Source of the DNA: Variovorax sp. OV700
GTDB lineage: Bacteria > Pseudomonadota > Gammaproteobacteria > Burkholderiales > Burkholderiaceae_C
Direction of reading: 5' to 3'
NCBI RefSeq assembly: GCF_900099805.1
Contig: NZ_FNDR01000001.1
Span: 1-64,000, forward strand
DNA: 64,000 nucleotides
Shown here: positions 7,454-15,671 of the stretch, piece by piece
Numbering within the stretch: the first letter of the stretch is position 1
Layout of the letters: every line of letters begins with the position of its first letter
Program-made: the position numbers and the translations under genes
The notes under the pieces: model-generated
What the model saw: the letters and a program-made list of their open reading frames with translations, nothing else
Database searches by the model: none
What the model was told of the DNA's origin: nothing

Positions 7454-7653
7454 ACACCAGGCAAATCAGCGGCTTGGCCGCTTCTGCTTCTCGCCGGGAA
7501 GGCCGAATTCTACCCATACATCCACGTGCGGGCCTGTCGGTCCGCTGCCTGCAGCGTGGCAGCAAAGTTGGCGCCGCTCGTCGCCTGAAGGCCTACACCG
7601 CTGCGCGGGAGCGGCTGTCGCGGCATGATGCTGCCATCTGCAATCTTCAGCAT

Positions 7654-7965
7654 ATGCACACCGCCGAACCGGAACCTCGTCCGCTTTTCCCCTCGTGGTG
7701 GCGCCTGGGCGCGTTTGCCTATTCAGCCGCGGGCGTGGTGTGCGTGGTTGCATCCGCGGCTTTTCCGGAGAACGAGACGGCCATGCTGGCGGCCATCGCG
7801 GGGGCGTTGCCGTGGTCGCTGGTGTTGTTGACGCTCGATCTGGCGCCAGGCGTCGCGCAAACCGCACTCGTCGTTCTTGCGGGAGGGTGGGCCGTCAATG
7901 CGGCGCTGCTGTGGTGGCTGGCGCTCAGGCGCACCGCGCCCCGGACACCATCGCGGGGCGACTGA
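7654..7965 (+). CDS. Small membrane protein of unknown function
   Basis: A 103-residue protein starting MHTAEPEPRPLFPSWW, with about three hydrophobic segments (FAYSAAGVVCVVASAAF; MLAAIAGALPWSLVLLTL; TALVVLAGGWAVNAALLWW) and a short basic tail. I do not recognise a family. The open frame reaches back to 7474, but the upstream part is not hydrophobic, is Arg-rich and covers the probable tRNA promoter, so the ATG at 7654 is preferred. It stands alone between the tRNA and the PLP enzyme gene. Membrane location is a prediction from composition only. Confidence 0.6.
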   Translation: MHTAEPEPRPLFPSWWRLGAFAYSAAGVVCVVASAAFPENETAMLAAIAGALPWSLVLLTLDLAPGVAQTALVVLAGGWAVNAALLWWLALRRTAPRTPSRGD

Positions 7966-8107
7966 CCAGCTTTCTCTTGCGCCGGCACGGCAGACGCAAG
8001 GTGCCATCAGAATGCCTTTCGGTGCGATCATTTCGCCATTCGATTCCGCGTTCCTCGTCCTCGTTCGTCCCCGACGCAAACGCCCTCCCCGCATCTGAAA
8101 GTCCCTC

Positions 8108-9250
8108 ATGCTTCCTGACACGCAAGTCAATACACCGCTGATCGGCATTGCCGGTGGGCGGCAGTCGCTCGATACGCCGGCGCTCCTGCTCGACCTTGGC
8201 GCCCTCGCGCGCAACATCGAGCGGATGGCCGCGTTTGCCAAGGCCCAGGGCGTGGGCCTTCGGCCACACGTCAAGACGCACAAGTCCGTGGAGATTGCGC
8301 GACGCCAGGTGGCCGCAGGCGCCATGGGCGTGAGCTGCGTCACGCTGGGCGAGGCGGAGGTGATGGTCAAGGCCGGCATTCCGGGCGTACTGATCACCTC
8401 ACCCGCCGTCACCCCGAGCAAGATTGCGCGCGTGGTCAAGCTTGCCAGGCTCGCAGGCCCCGGTGGAATGATGGTGGTGGTGGACGACCCGCGCAACGCG
8501 GCCGACCTTGCCGAAGCCACGCTCGGCCTGACGCACCCGCTCGAGGTGCTGGTCGACTACGGCGCCGGCTACAACCGCACCGGAGCCGCCAGCGAGGCGC
8601 AGGTGCTCGAGCTCGCACGGCGCATTGCGGCCGAGCCGCGACTGAAGCTTCGCGGCCTGCAGGCCTATGCCGGCAATCTGCAGCACATCACCGACCGGCA
8701 ACAGCGCAGTGCCGCGGCGGCCGGCCTGCGCGAAACCATTGCGCACATCGTGGCCGAAGCCAAGCGCGACGGCATTCATTTCGAGATCGTCACGGGCGCG
8801 GGCACCGGCACCCATGACCTCGATGCACAGCGTGACGCATTCACCGAACTGCAGGCCGGCTCCTATGTCTTCATGGACGCGGAATACACGCAGGTGCTTG
8901 CTGGCCCGGCGCAGCCTTCGCCCTTCGAGGTGTCGCTGTTCGTGCAGACGGCGGTGGTGAGCACCCATGCGGCGGACTGGGTCACTGTCGATGGCGGCAC
9001 CAAGTGCTTTGCCACCGACAGTGGCGTTCCGCTGGTGGCGCGTGGCGCCGATCCGGCGAGCCGCTACGCCTTCTTCGGCGACGAACACGGCAAGTTGATG
9101 TTCGCGGGGGAACGGCCCGCGCTGGGCGATCGCATCGAGTTCGTCACGCCGCACTGCGACCCGACCGTCAATCTGCATGACGCCTACCATGTGGTCGACG
9201 GCGATACCCTGGTTGCGATCTGGCCGGTGGACGCCCGCGGCAGGCACTAG
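8108..9250 (+). CDS. D-threonine aldolase / D-serine dehydratase-like PLP enzyme (DSD1 family)
   Basis: A 380-residue protein with an alanine-racemase-like N-terminal barrel: LDTPALLLDLGALARNI, then RPHVKTHKS, where K56 is the expected Schiff-base lysine. The C-terminal domain carries the family's metal-binding His-Cys pair in TPHCDP (H349, C350). Members need PLP plus a divalent metal and act on D-3-hydroxyamino acids, either cleaving D-threonine to glycine and acetaldehyde or dehydrating D-serine. The sequence alone does not settle which. It is not in an evident operon. Confidence 0.85.
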   Translation: MLPDTQVNTPLIGIAGGRQSLDTPALLLDLGALARNIERMAAFAKAQGVGLRPHVKTHKSVEIARRQVAAGAMGVSCVTLGEAEVMVKAGIPGVLITSPAVTPSKIARVVKLARLAGPGGMMVVVDDPRNAADLAEATLGLTHPLEVLVDYGAGYNRTGAASEAQVLELARRIAAEPRLKLRGLQAYAGNLQHITDRQQRSAAAAGLRETIAHIVAEAKRDGIHFEIVTGAGTGTHDLDAQRDAFTELQAGSYVFMDAEYTQVLAGPAQPSPFEVSLFVQTAVVSTHAADWVTVDGGTKCFATDSGVPLVARGADPASRYAFFGDEHGKLMFAGERPALGDRIEFVTPHCDPTVNLHDAYHVVDGDTLVAIWPVDARGRH

Positions 9251-9280
9251 GCGCGCGCTGCCGACGGGACCTGCTTGCCC

Positions 9281-9592
9281 TCAGACGCGGGGCAGTGCTG
9301 CAAGGAAAGTGGACACGACGATGGCAGCTGCACGGTCCAGCTGAAGAATATCTGCCACTTCAAAGGAGTGCGGCACGGTGCGCCCGCTCGTTCCAAGCGG
9401 CTTGCGGATCTCGACAAGAACCTCGGCCGCCAGCTCGCGGTCGCTGCGCGGGCCACCGCCAGGGTGCATCACCCACTCATCGACCTGATCGAACGGGATG
9501 CTGCGAAAGACCCCGACGACGGGGACGTACTTGTAGCGATCCTCCCCCACCAGGATGGGCAGACTGAGGTTGCAGGAAAACGTGGTCGACAT
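9281..9592 (-). CDS. Hypothetical small protein
   Basis: A 103-residue reading frame starting MSTTFSCNLSLPILVGEDRY, with a balanced, protein-like composition (VPVVGVFRSIPFDQVDEWVM; RELAAEVLVEIRKPLG; DILQLDRAAAIVVSTFLAAL). It covers a stretch otherwise free of genes and uses the minus strand. No clear ribosome site precedes the ATG, and I recognise no family. The plus-strand frame over the same bases (from 9275) has a less natural composition, so I prefer this one. Confidence 0.45.
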   Translation of the reverse strand: MSTTFSCNLSLPILVGEDRYKYVPVVGVFRSIPFDQVDEWVMHPGGGPRSDRELAAEVLVEIRKPLGTSGRTVPHSFEVADILQLDRAAAIVVSTFLAALPRV

Positions 9593-9856
9593 GCAGAAAC
9601 GCCGTCGCAGACAAAAGAATTAATTGTTAAGGAATGTGACAGCAGCCACCACCCCTCCCTTACCTTCAATTTCAAGGCAAACGTGACCTTCATCACATAT
9701 AGGCAACTTTTTTGCCTTGACGGTCAGACGCCTGAAATAAAGATACTTAATTCTTACATATTGAAGGAGCTTGAGGCCGATTCACGTGCTATTTGGCTGC
9801 CGGAAGCCAAAAAATGCCGCGAAAGTTCGCCTTAATGCGCCTCGCGGGGGTCGCCC
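9593..9856. other. AT-richer intergenic stretch with a small hairpin (no gene seen)
   Basis: These 264 bp are visibly less GC-rich than the rest of the window (for example around 9610-9630 and 9730-9760). They contain a perfect 6-bp stem AGGCAA-N5-TTGCCT at 9701-9717. They could hold the promoter of the small minus-strand gene. I see no convincing coding frame or terminator. Confidence 0.4.
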
Positions 9857-10684
9857 TCAGGCCGGCGCGTCGAACCGCGGCGGGCGTCGCTCGATGTTGG
9901 CCTGCACGGCCTCGACCTGATTGCGGCTCCCGATCAGCGCCTGCTGCTCCACCGATTCGGCAATCAACAAGGCGCGCGCTTCCTGCGACAGCGACGCATT
10001 GAGAAGACGTTTGCCGGCGCGGATGGCGTCAGGGCTCTTGGCGGCGATGTCATGCGCCATTTGCAGCGCTTCCCCCAGCGGATCGGCCGCCAGGCGGGTG
10101 GCAAAGCCCAGCTGCAGCGCCTCCTCGCCCGAGAAGACGCGTCCCGTGAAGGTGAGTTCGCGCACCACGTCGCTGCGGGCAAGCCCGCGCATCAGCACCA
10201 TGCCGCCCATGTCGGGCACCAGGCCCCACTTGATTTCCATCACCGACAGCTTGGTGTCGGGCGCGACGATGCGGATGTCGGCACCCAGTGCCACTTGAAG
10301 GCCGCCGCCGAAAGCCACGCCATGCACGGCGGCTATGACGGGCACCGGCACCTCGCGCCAAGCCATCGCCACGTACTGGGCCGCATTCGAAATGCCATGC
10401 GTGCGGGCGGACAGATCGGCACCATCCGCGGCCGCGCCCAGCACCGCGCTGGCCGAGCCCTGCCCCATGCGTTCGAATGAAGCCATGTCCAGGCCGGCGC
10501 AAAAGGCCTTGCCCTGGCCCGACATCACCACCGCGCGCACCGTGGCGTCGCCGCACAGGGCCTTGCCCGCGTCGATCAGCGCGTCGAACATCGCGGGATC
10601 GAGCGCGTTCATCTTGTCGGCGCGTGCGAGCTGCAGTTGCACCACGCCGTCGGGGTGGCGGATCCATTCGATTCGGTCGAGCAT
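9857..10684 (-). CDS. Enoyl-CoA hydratase/isomerase family protein (crotonase)
   Basis: A 275-residue crotonase-fold protein. The oxyanion-hole segments GQGKAFCAGLDMASF and VHGVAFGGGLQVALGADIRI are intact. A glutamate in VMEIKWGLVPDMGG lies at the position of the first catalytic Glu of enoyl-CoA hydratase. The second family glutamate is not obvious, so an isomerase or other crotonase activity is possible. AAGGAGA precedes the start. It is monocistronic here, with the PhoX-like gene divergent on the other side. Its substrate cannot be told from sequence. Confidence 0.88.
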   Translation of the reverse strand: MLDRIEWIRHPDGVVQLQLARADKMNALDPAMFDALIDAGKALCGDATVRAVVMSGQGKAFCAGLDMASFERMGQGSASAVLGAAADGADLSARTHGISNAAQYVAMAWREVPVPVIAAVHGVAFGGGLQVALGADIRIVAPDTKLSVMEIKWGLVPDMGGMVLMRGLARSDVVRELTFTGRVFSGEEALQLGFATRLAADPLGEALQMAHDIAAKSPDAIRAGKRLLNASLSQEARALLIAESVEQQALIGSRNQVEAVQANIERRPPRFDAPA

Positions 10685-10776
10685 GCGATGTCTCCTTCGG
10701 TTTTCTTCGCGCCAGTATCGCCCCGCGCGGCACTCGGCGATGATGGCGGCTGTCGCCTACCCAACATCCTGGATTC

Positions 10777-12633
10777 ATGCCCCTGGACCGTCGCATTTTT
10801 CTGCAATCGGGTGCCGCCGCCGTGGTGGCGCTGCTCTACCGCAGCGGCGCCGGCGCAGCGTCCTCCGCTCCGGGCGGCCAGGCGGTGCTTGGCTTCACCG
10901 GCGTGCCGGCTTCGCTGCGCGATGCCGTCGTGGTTCCGCCGGAATACGAATGGCAGCTGCTCTACCCCTGGGGCACACCGACCGGCACGGCGGGGCAACC
11001 GATGCCGGCCTTTGCGCCCGACGGCAGCAACAGCGCGGACGAGCAGGCGCTGCAAGCCGGCATGCATCACGACGGGATGCATTTCTTTCCGCTCGCGACA
11101 TCCGGTCGCGCGCTGCTCGTGATGAACCACGAGTACACCGACGAACAGCTGCTGCACGCGGACGGCGTCAAGGAATGGAACGAGGGCAAGGTGCGCAAGT
11201 CGCTGCACGCAATGGGCGTCTCGGTCATCGAGATCCAGTGGACGCGCGAAGGCTGGCGCCAGGTACGGCCTTCGCCCTACGCGCGGCGCGTGCACGGCCG
11301 CACGCCGATGCGCATCGCCGGCCCCGCCGCCAACACGCCGCTGATGCGCACCGCCGCCAATCCAGCAGGCGACGAAGTGCTCGGCACCTTTGCCAATTGC
11401 GCGATGGGCGTCACGCCATGGGGCACCTACCTGACTTGCGAAGAAAACTTTCATGGCTACTTCGGTGGCCCGAAGGAAGCAGCGAAAGACATGACACCCG
11501 CACAGCGCCGCTACGGCACGGTGCCGGGCTCGCAATGGGTGGAGTATTGGCGCTTCGAAGAACGCTTCGACCTGAGCCGGCATCCGAACGAGCCGCATCG
11601 CTTCGGCTGGGTGGTCGAGATCGACCCCTTCGATCCCTCGGCCAAGCCCGTCAAGCGCACGGCGCTCGGCCGCAAGCGCCAGGAAAGCGCGACCTGCACC
11701 CTGGCCAAGGACGGACGCGTCGTGGTCTATATGGGCGACGACGCCAGGTTCGAATACATCTACAAGTTCGTGAGCCAGGGAAAGGTATCGGCTCGCGGCG
11801 GAAGTGCAGCCAACAGCCGCCTTCTCGATGAAGGCACGCTGTACGTCGCGCGCTTTGATGCCGACGGCCGCGGCCAATGGCTCGAACTCGTGCACGGCCG
11901 TAACGGCCTCGATGCAAGCAATGGCTTTGCCGACCAGGCGGAGGTGCTGATCCACGCCAGGCTGGCCGGGGACGTGCTGGGTGGCACCCGGATGGACCGC
12001 CCGGAGTGGATCGCTGTGCATCCGCAGACGGGCGAGGTGTACGTCACCCTCACAAACAACAGCCAGCGCGGCAACCCCGGCAAGTCGGTGCCCGATGCCG
12101 CCAACCCGCGCGCCGACAACCTCTTCGGCGGCATCCTGCGCTGGCGCGAAGACGACGCCGATGCCGGCAGCGCCAGCTTCGCCTGGGACCACTTCGCGCT
12201 TGCCGGCGATCCCGCGCAAGAGGGCAGCGGTGCGCGCTATCCGTCCGTCGATGCCGACATCTTCGGCAGCCCCGACGGCCTGCACTTCGACAGCGGCGGC
12301 CTGCTCTGGATCCAGACCGACATGAGCGGCCAGCTGATCGGCAAACCGCCCCATGCGTCGCTCGGAAACAACCAGATGCTCTGCGCCGACCCGTCGACGG
12401 GCCGCATCAAGCGCTTCCTGACGGCGCCGAACGGCAGCGAGGTCACCGGTTGCGTGGTGACGCCGGACCGGCGCACTCTGTTCGTCAACATCCAGCATCC
12501 GGGCGAGTCGCGCGACGATGGCACCGCCACACCGAACAGCGCATGGCCCGACGGCACGGCACCTGGCAATGCGCGCCCGCGCTCGGCGACCTTGGCCATT
12601 CGCCGGCGCGACGGCGGGATCGTCGGCACCTGA
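10777..12633 (+). CDS. PhoX-type alkaline phosphatase (DUF839), secreted
   Basis: A 618-residue protein with a twin-arginine-like leader (DRRIFLQSGAAAVVALLYRSG) and the PhoX/DUF839 fold: LLVMNHEYTDE, GTFANCAMGVTPWGTYLTCEENF, GWVVEIDPFDP and a late segment ADIFGSPDGLHFDSGGLLWIQTD. PhoX enzymes are monomeric, calcium- and iron-dependent periplasmic phosphomonoesterases or diesterases, often induced by phosphate starvation. I see no clear Pho box in the 92 bp to the divergent crotonase gene. The small DUF488 gene follows after 30 bp and may be cotranscribed. Exact substrate unknown. Confidence 0.88.
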   Translation: MPLDRRIFLQSGAAAVVALLYRSGAGAASSAPGGQAVLGFTGVPASLRDAVVVPPEYEWQLLYPWGTPTGTAGQPMPAFAPDGSNSADEQALQAGMHHDGMHFFPLATSGRALLVMNHEYTDEQLLHADGVKEWNEGKVRKSLHAMGVSVIEIQWTREGWRQVRPSPYARRVHGRTPMRIAGPAANTPLMRTAANPAGDEVLGTFANCAMGVTPWGTYLTCEENFHGYFGGPKEAAKDMTPAQRRYGTVPGSQWVEYWRFEERFDLSRHPNEPHRFGWVVEIDPFDPSAKPVKRTALGRKRQESATCTLAKDGRVVVYMGDDARFEYIYKFVSQGKVSARGGSAANSRLLDEGTLYVARFDADGRGQWLELVHGRNGLDASNGFADQAEVLIHARLAGDVLGGTRMDRPEWIAVHPQTGEVYVTLTNNSQRGNPGKSVPDAANPRADNLFGGILRWREDDADAGSASFAWDHFALAGDPAQEGSGARYPSVDADIFGSPDGLHFDSGGLLWIQTDMSGQLIGKPPHASLGNNQMLCADPSTGRIKRFLTAPNGSEVTGCVVTPDRRTLFVNIQHPGESRDDGTATPNSAWPDGTAPGNARPRSATLAIRRRDGGIVGT

Positions 12634-12663
12634 AGTTCATCGCGAGAAGAGAAGGAACTGCAC

Positions 12664-13053
12664 ATGAGCATCCGCATCGTTCGCCTCGGTACGCCACGCG
12701 CCAGCGGCGAGGGCCTTCGCATCGGCACCGTGCGCCGCCCGCCGCGCGGAGTCCCGAAAACCGAGTTCGCCTCGCAGAACTGGTATGACGTGTGGTACCC
12801 GAATCTCGCCCCGTCCGCGGAGACCATGAAGCTGGGCCAGGAAGCGGAAACACCCGCGCAATGGAACGCCTTCATGCGCAAGTACAAGGCCGAGATGGCC
12901 GAAGCCGACGCGAGCCGCAGCATCGACCTGCTGGCCGCCCTTTCACACAGTGCGGCGCTTTCCGTGGGCTGCTATTGCGAGGACGAGTCGCGCTGCCATC
13001 GCTCGCTGCTGCGCAGCCTGCTGGCCGAGCGCGGGGCGGACATCGCGAACTGA
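12664..13053 (+). CDS. DUF488 family protein
   Basis: A 129-residue protein with the DUF488 hallmarks: an early RRPPRGVPKTEFASQNWYDVWYP-like segment (given here by its key residues R, P and the WYD motif) and the C-terminal GCYCEDESRCHRSLL motif with paired cysteines and histidine. The family (YeaO-like) has no firmly assigned reaction. The ATG at 12664 follows AGAAGGA. It lies 30 bp after the PhoX-like gene on the same strand, and its stop codon almost touches that of the convergent GST gene. Confidence 0.85.
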   Translation: MSIRIVRLGTPRASGEGLRIGTVRRPPRGVPKTEFASQNWYDVWYPNLAPSAETMKLGQEAETPAQWNAFMRKYKAEMAEADASRSIDLLAALSHSAALSVGCYCEDESRCHRSLLRSLLAERGADIAN

Positions 13054-13054
13054 A

Positions 13055-13663
13055 TCACACCTGCGCAAGCGCCAGGAAGGCCGGCAGCTTTTCCGCATCG
13101 GCGGCAAAGGCAGCAAGCGACGGGTAATCGGCTGGCGCACTGACATCGGGAATCACCAGTTGCGTGAAGCTCCATGCCACGGCGCTCGTCAGAGCAGCCT
13201 GCCCCATGGAGGCTTCATCGGCCACCGCTGGCAGTTTCCGTATCTCGGCCTCGAGCCCGGCATAGGCGGCGGCCAGCTGGTTGCGCACCCTGTCGACCCA
13301 CGGGGCATGCTGCTTTTCGAGCGGGCGCAGTTTGCGCTCGTAGACGATCTGGACCGTCTTCTCGCACGCTGCGAGCGCGAGCCCCAGAACCCGCAGCGCA
13401 TGCTGCCGGGCCGCGCTGCCGGAAGGCATGAGGCTGCGGCCGGCGATCGTCTCCGCGTAGTCGATGATCAGCGAGGAATCCATCAGCAGCGTGCCGTCGT
13501 CGCACACCAGCGTCGGCGCCTTGACGACGGGATTGATTGCCTGGAACTGTTCGAAGGTGCTGAAGACCGAGACCGAGCGGTGTTCGAACGGAAGCCCCAA
13601 GAGGCGCAGCGAAATGGCCACGCGGCGCACATACGGCGAATCGAGCATGCCGACGAGTTGCAT
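13055..13663 (-). CDS. Glutathione S-transferase family protein
   Basis: A 202-residue cytosolic GST. The N-terminal thioredoxin-like domain reads MQLVGMLDSPYVRRVAISL, with the likely activating residue in DSPYV and the cis-proline region NPVVKAPTLV followed by LLMDSSLIIDYAE for glutathione binding. The C-terminal half is the all-helical domain (YAGLEAEIRKLP...LPAFLALAQV). Such enzymes conjugate or reduce small electrophiles with glutathione. The substrate is unknown. The SDR gene lies 75 bp upstream on the same strand, so the two may form a small operon. Confidence 0.88.
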   Translation of the reverse strand: MQLVGMLDSPYVRRVAISLRLLGLPFEHRSVSVFSTFEQFQAINPVVKAPTLVCDDGTLLMDSSLIIDYAETIAGRSLMPSGSAARQHALRVLGLALAACEKTVQIVYERKLRPLEKQHAPWVDRVRNQLAAAYAGLEAEIRKLPAVADEASMGQAALTSAVAWSFTQLVIPDVSAPADYPSLAAFAADAEKLPAFLALAQV

Positions 13664-13738
13664 CTTCTTTTCTCCTGAAAATCTTGTTGAAGCGCAACGA
13701 TACCGCGTGGCCGATGCCCGGGCGGCAGGCGGCGCTCG

Positions 13739-14641
13739 TCAGCGCTGCGCCTTGTCCTTCTGGTTCTGCGCCTCGATGCGCTCGCGCGCGGCCTGCCAGT
13801 CGTCGTCGCTCCATTGGCGAAGCTCGTAGAAGTTGCCGCCCGTGGCCAGCGCATTGCCCCCGTCCATCATGATGCTCTGGCCGGTGAGCCAGTCGCACTG
13901 CCCAGGCGCCATGAGAAAGGCCGCCAGGTTCTGCAGCTCGCTCATGCGGCCGGTTCGCGCCATCGGATTGGTCTTCTTGCTGCGCGCGCCGGGTTCCTCG
14001 CCGGGATTCAGCCGCTTGCTCATGCCCTCGGTCGGAATCTCGCCCGGCCCAACGGCGTTCAGGCGAATGCCATGGCGCGCCCACTCCACCGCCAGCGACT
14101 TGGTCATGACTTCGATGCCAGCCTTGCTCATGGCCGAAGGCACCACGTAGGGGCTGCCGTTGTCGACCCATGTGACGATGATGCTCATCACGCTGCGCAA
14201 GGCATCGCCCTCCTTCCATTTGCCGGCCTTGGCCTCGGCCACCCAGCGCTTGCCCACGGCCTGCGTGACGTAGAAACTGCCGTGAAAGACGATGTTTGCA
14301 ATGGCATCGAAGGCACGCGGCGACAGGCTCTCGGTCGGCGCCACGAAGTTGCCCGCCGCGTTGTTGACGAGCCCCGTGAGCCCGCCGCTCTGGAACAGGC
14401 TTTCCACCATCTCGTCGACGCTCTGCGCATTGCGGATGTCGACGCCGAAGGTGTCGATGCGGCGCCCCGGAAACTGCTGCCGCCACTCGGCCGCGGTTTC
14501 GTCGCAGACCGATTGGCGCCGGCCGCAGATGGCCACGTCGGCACCCAGGCCCAGAAAACGCTCGGCCATGGCACGGCCGAGGCCGGTGCCGCCGCCGGTC
14601 ACGAGAATGCGCTGGCCGCTCATGAGGGACGCTTCAAACAT
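13739..14641 (-). CDS. SDR family oxidoreductase, 2,4-dienoyl-CoA reductase-like
   Basis: A 300-residue short-chain dehydrogenase with the NADP-binding motif TGGGTGLG (15-22) and NNAAGNF. Its active-site strand VVPSAMSKAGIEVMTKSLA lacks the usual Tyr-x3-Lys tyrosine. The same departure occurs in 2,4-dienoyl-CoA reductases of the DECR type, as does the later segment LNAVGPGEIPTEGMSKRLNP, so I assign it to that group. These reduce 2,4-dienoyl-CoA during beta-oxidation of unsaturated fatty acids. I start at MFEASLM (14641), which has CCAAGGAGA upstream; the longer frame to 14698 has none. A CoA-transferase gene is divergent from it. Confidence 0.82.
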   Translation of the reverse strand: MFEASLMSGQRILVTGGGTGLGRAMAERFLGLGADVAICGRRQSVCDETAAEWRQQFPGRRIDTFGVDIRNAQSVDEMVESLFQSGGLTGLVNNAAGNFVAPTESLSPRAFDAIANIVFHGSFYVTQAVGKRWVAEAKAGKWKEGDALRSVMSIIVTWVDNGSPYVVPSAMSKAGIEVMTKSLAVEWARHGIRLNAVGPGEIPTEGMSKRLNPGEEPGARSKKTNPMARTGRMSELQNLAAFLMAPGQCDWLTGQSIMMDGGNALATGGNFYELRQWSDDDWQAARERIEAQNQKDKAQR

Positions 14642-14783
14642 GGTGGTCTCCTTGGTCGTTGCAACAGCGGCAAGAGGCGGGTCTGCCATTGCACGCACAT
14701 GCTACGCCGCAGCGGGTGACATGGCTTGCGAAATCTGGCTCCCCCGTCAAGTGAAAATGGCTGTAGCCCTGCACTCTGGAACT

Positions 14784-15668
14784 ATGCCCATGCCAAGTCC
14801 CGCCGCCTCCTCTTTTCAGCCGCTCGCGGGTGTCCGCATCTTGAGCCTGGCGCTCAACCTGCCCGGCCCCGCCGCCCTGTTGCGTTGCCGCGGAATGGGC
14901 GCCACCTGCGTGAAGCTCGAGCCGCCGGGCGGCGACCCGATGGCGCTCTACAACAAGGTCGCGTATGCCGCCATGCACGACGGCATTGCCGTTCAGACCG
15001 CCGACCTGAAGACCGACGCCGGGCAGGCACAACTGCAGGCCGAACTCGCCCGGACCGACGTGCTCCTGACCTCCTTCCGGCCTTCCGCCCTCGGCAAGCT
15101 GAAGCTGGACTGGGCCTCGCTCCAGTCGCGTCATCCCTCGCTGTGCCAAGTCGCGATCGTCGGCGCACCCGGTGCGCGCGCCGAAGAGCCGGGGCACGAC
15201 CTGACCTATGTCGCCGAAAGCGGACTCGTCACCGGTACCGAGCTGCCTCCAACGCTGTACGCGGACATGGGCGGCGCGCTGCTCGCCGCCGAAGCGGTGC
15301 TGCAAGCCACCGTGCACGCACGTTCGACTGCGGGCGCGAAAGGCATCTACCTTGAAGTGGCGCTCAATGCCTCGGCCGACTGGCTGGCGCTGCCGCGCAC
15401 CTGGGGCCTCACCCAGCCCGAAGGCGCGGTGGGCGGGGCGCACGCGGGCTACCGCGTCTACCCCTGCGCCGACGGACGCGTGGCTGTTGCGGCACTGGAG
15501 CCACACTTTGCGGCCCGCCTCTGCGAAGCCGCCGGCGTGGCGCCGCCCGACATGTTCGCCACGGCCACGCGGGAGGGCATTGCCGCGTGGTTTCGCACCC
15601 GCACGCGCGCCGAACTCGACGCCATGGCGCGCGAACGCGATGTGCCGTTGCTCACCCTGGCCGACTGA
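14784..15668 (+). CDS. Short family III (CaiB/BaiF) CoA-transferase
   Basis: A 294-residue protein beginning MPMPSPAASSFQPLAGVRIL, with the class III features LSLALNLPGPAALLRCRGMGA, VKLEPPGGDPM and a region PPTLYADMGGALLAAEAVLQ that contains the expected catalytic aspartate (YAD). Class III enzymes transfer CoA between acyl-CoA and a carboxylate. At under 300 residues it is about a quarter shorter than classical CaiB members (near 400), with the C-terminal part reduced; no frameshift is visible, so this is a natural short form. It is divergent from the dienoyl-CoA-reductase-like gene, 142 bp apart, suggesting shared acyl-CoA metabolism. Confidence 0.8.
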   Translation: MPMPSPAASSFQPLAGVRILSLALNLPGPAALLRCRGMGATCVKLEPPGGDPMALYNKVAYAAMHDGIAVQTADLKTDAGQAQLQAELARTDVLLTSFRPSALGKLKLDWASLQSRHPSLCQVAIVGAPGARAEEPGHDLTYVAESGLVTGTELPPTLYADMGGALLAAEAVLQATVHARSTAGAKGIYLEVALNASADWLALPRTWGLTQPEGAVGGAHAGYRVYPCADGRVAVAALEPHFAARLCEAAGVAPPDMFATATREGIAAWFRTRTRAELDAMARERDVPLLTLAD

Positions 15669-15671
15669 GTC

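Noticed and set aside
7370-7500. A second tRNA next to tRNA-Arg
   Set aside because: Only a T-arm-like stem and one hairpin can be found; no D-arm or proper acceptor pairing could be built.
10609-12498. 629-codon minus-strand frame over the PhoX-like gene
   Set aside because: The plus-strand PhoX protein has a clear leader and family motifs; the antisense frame has none.
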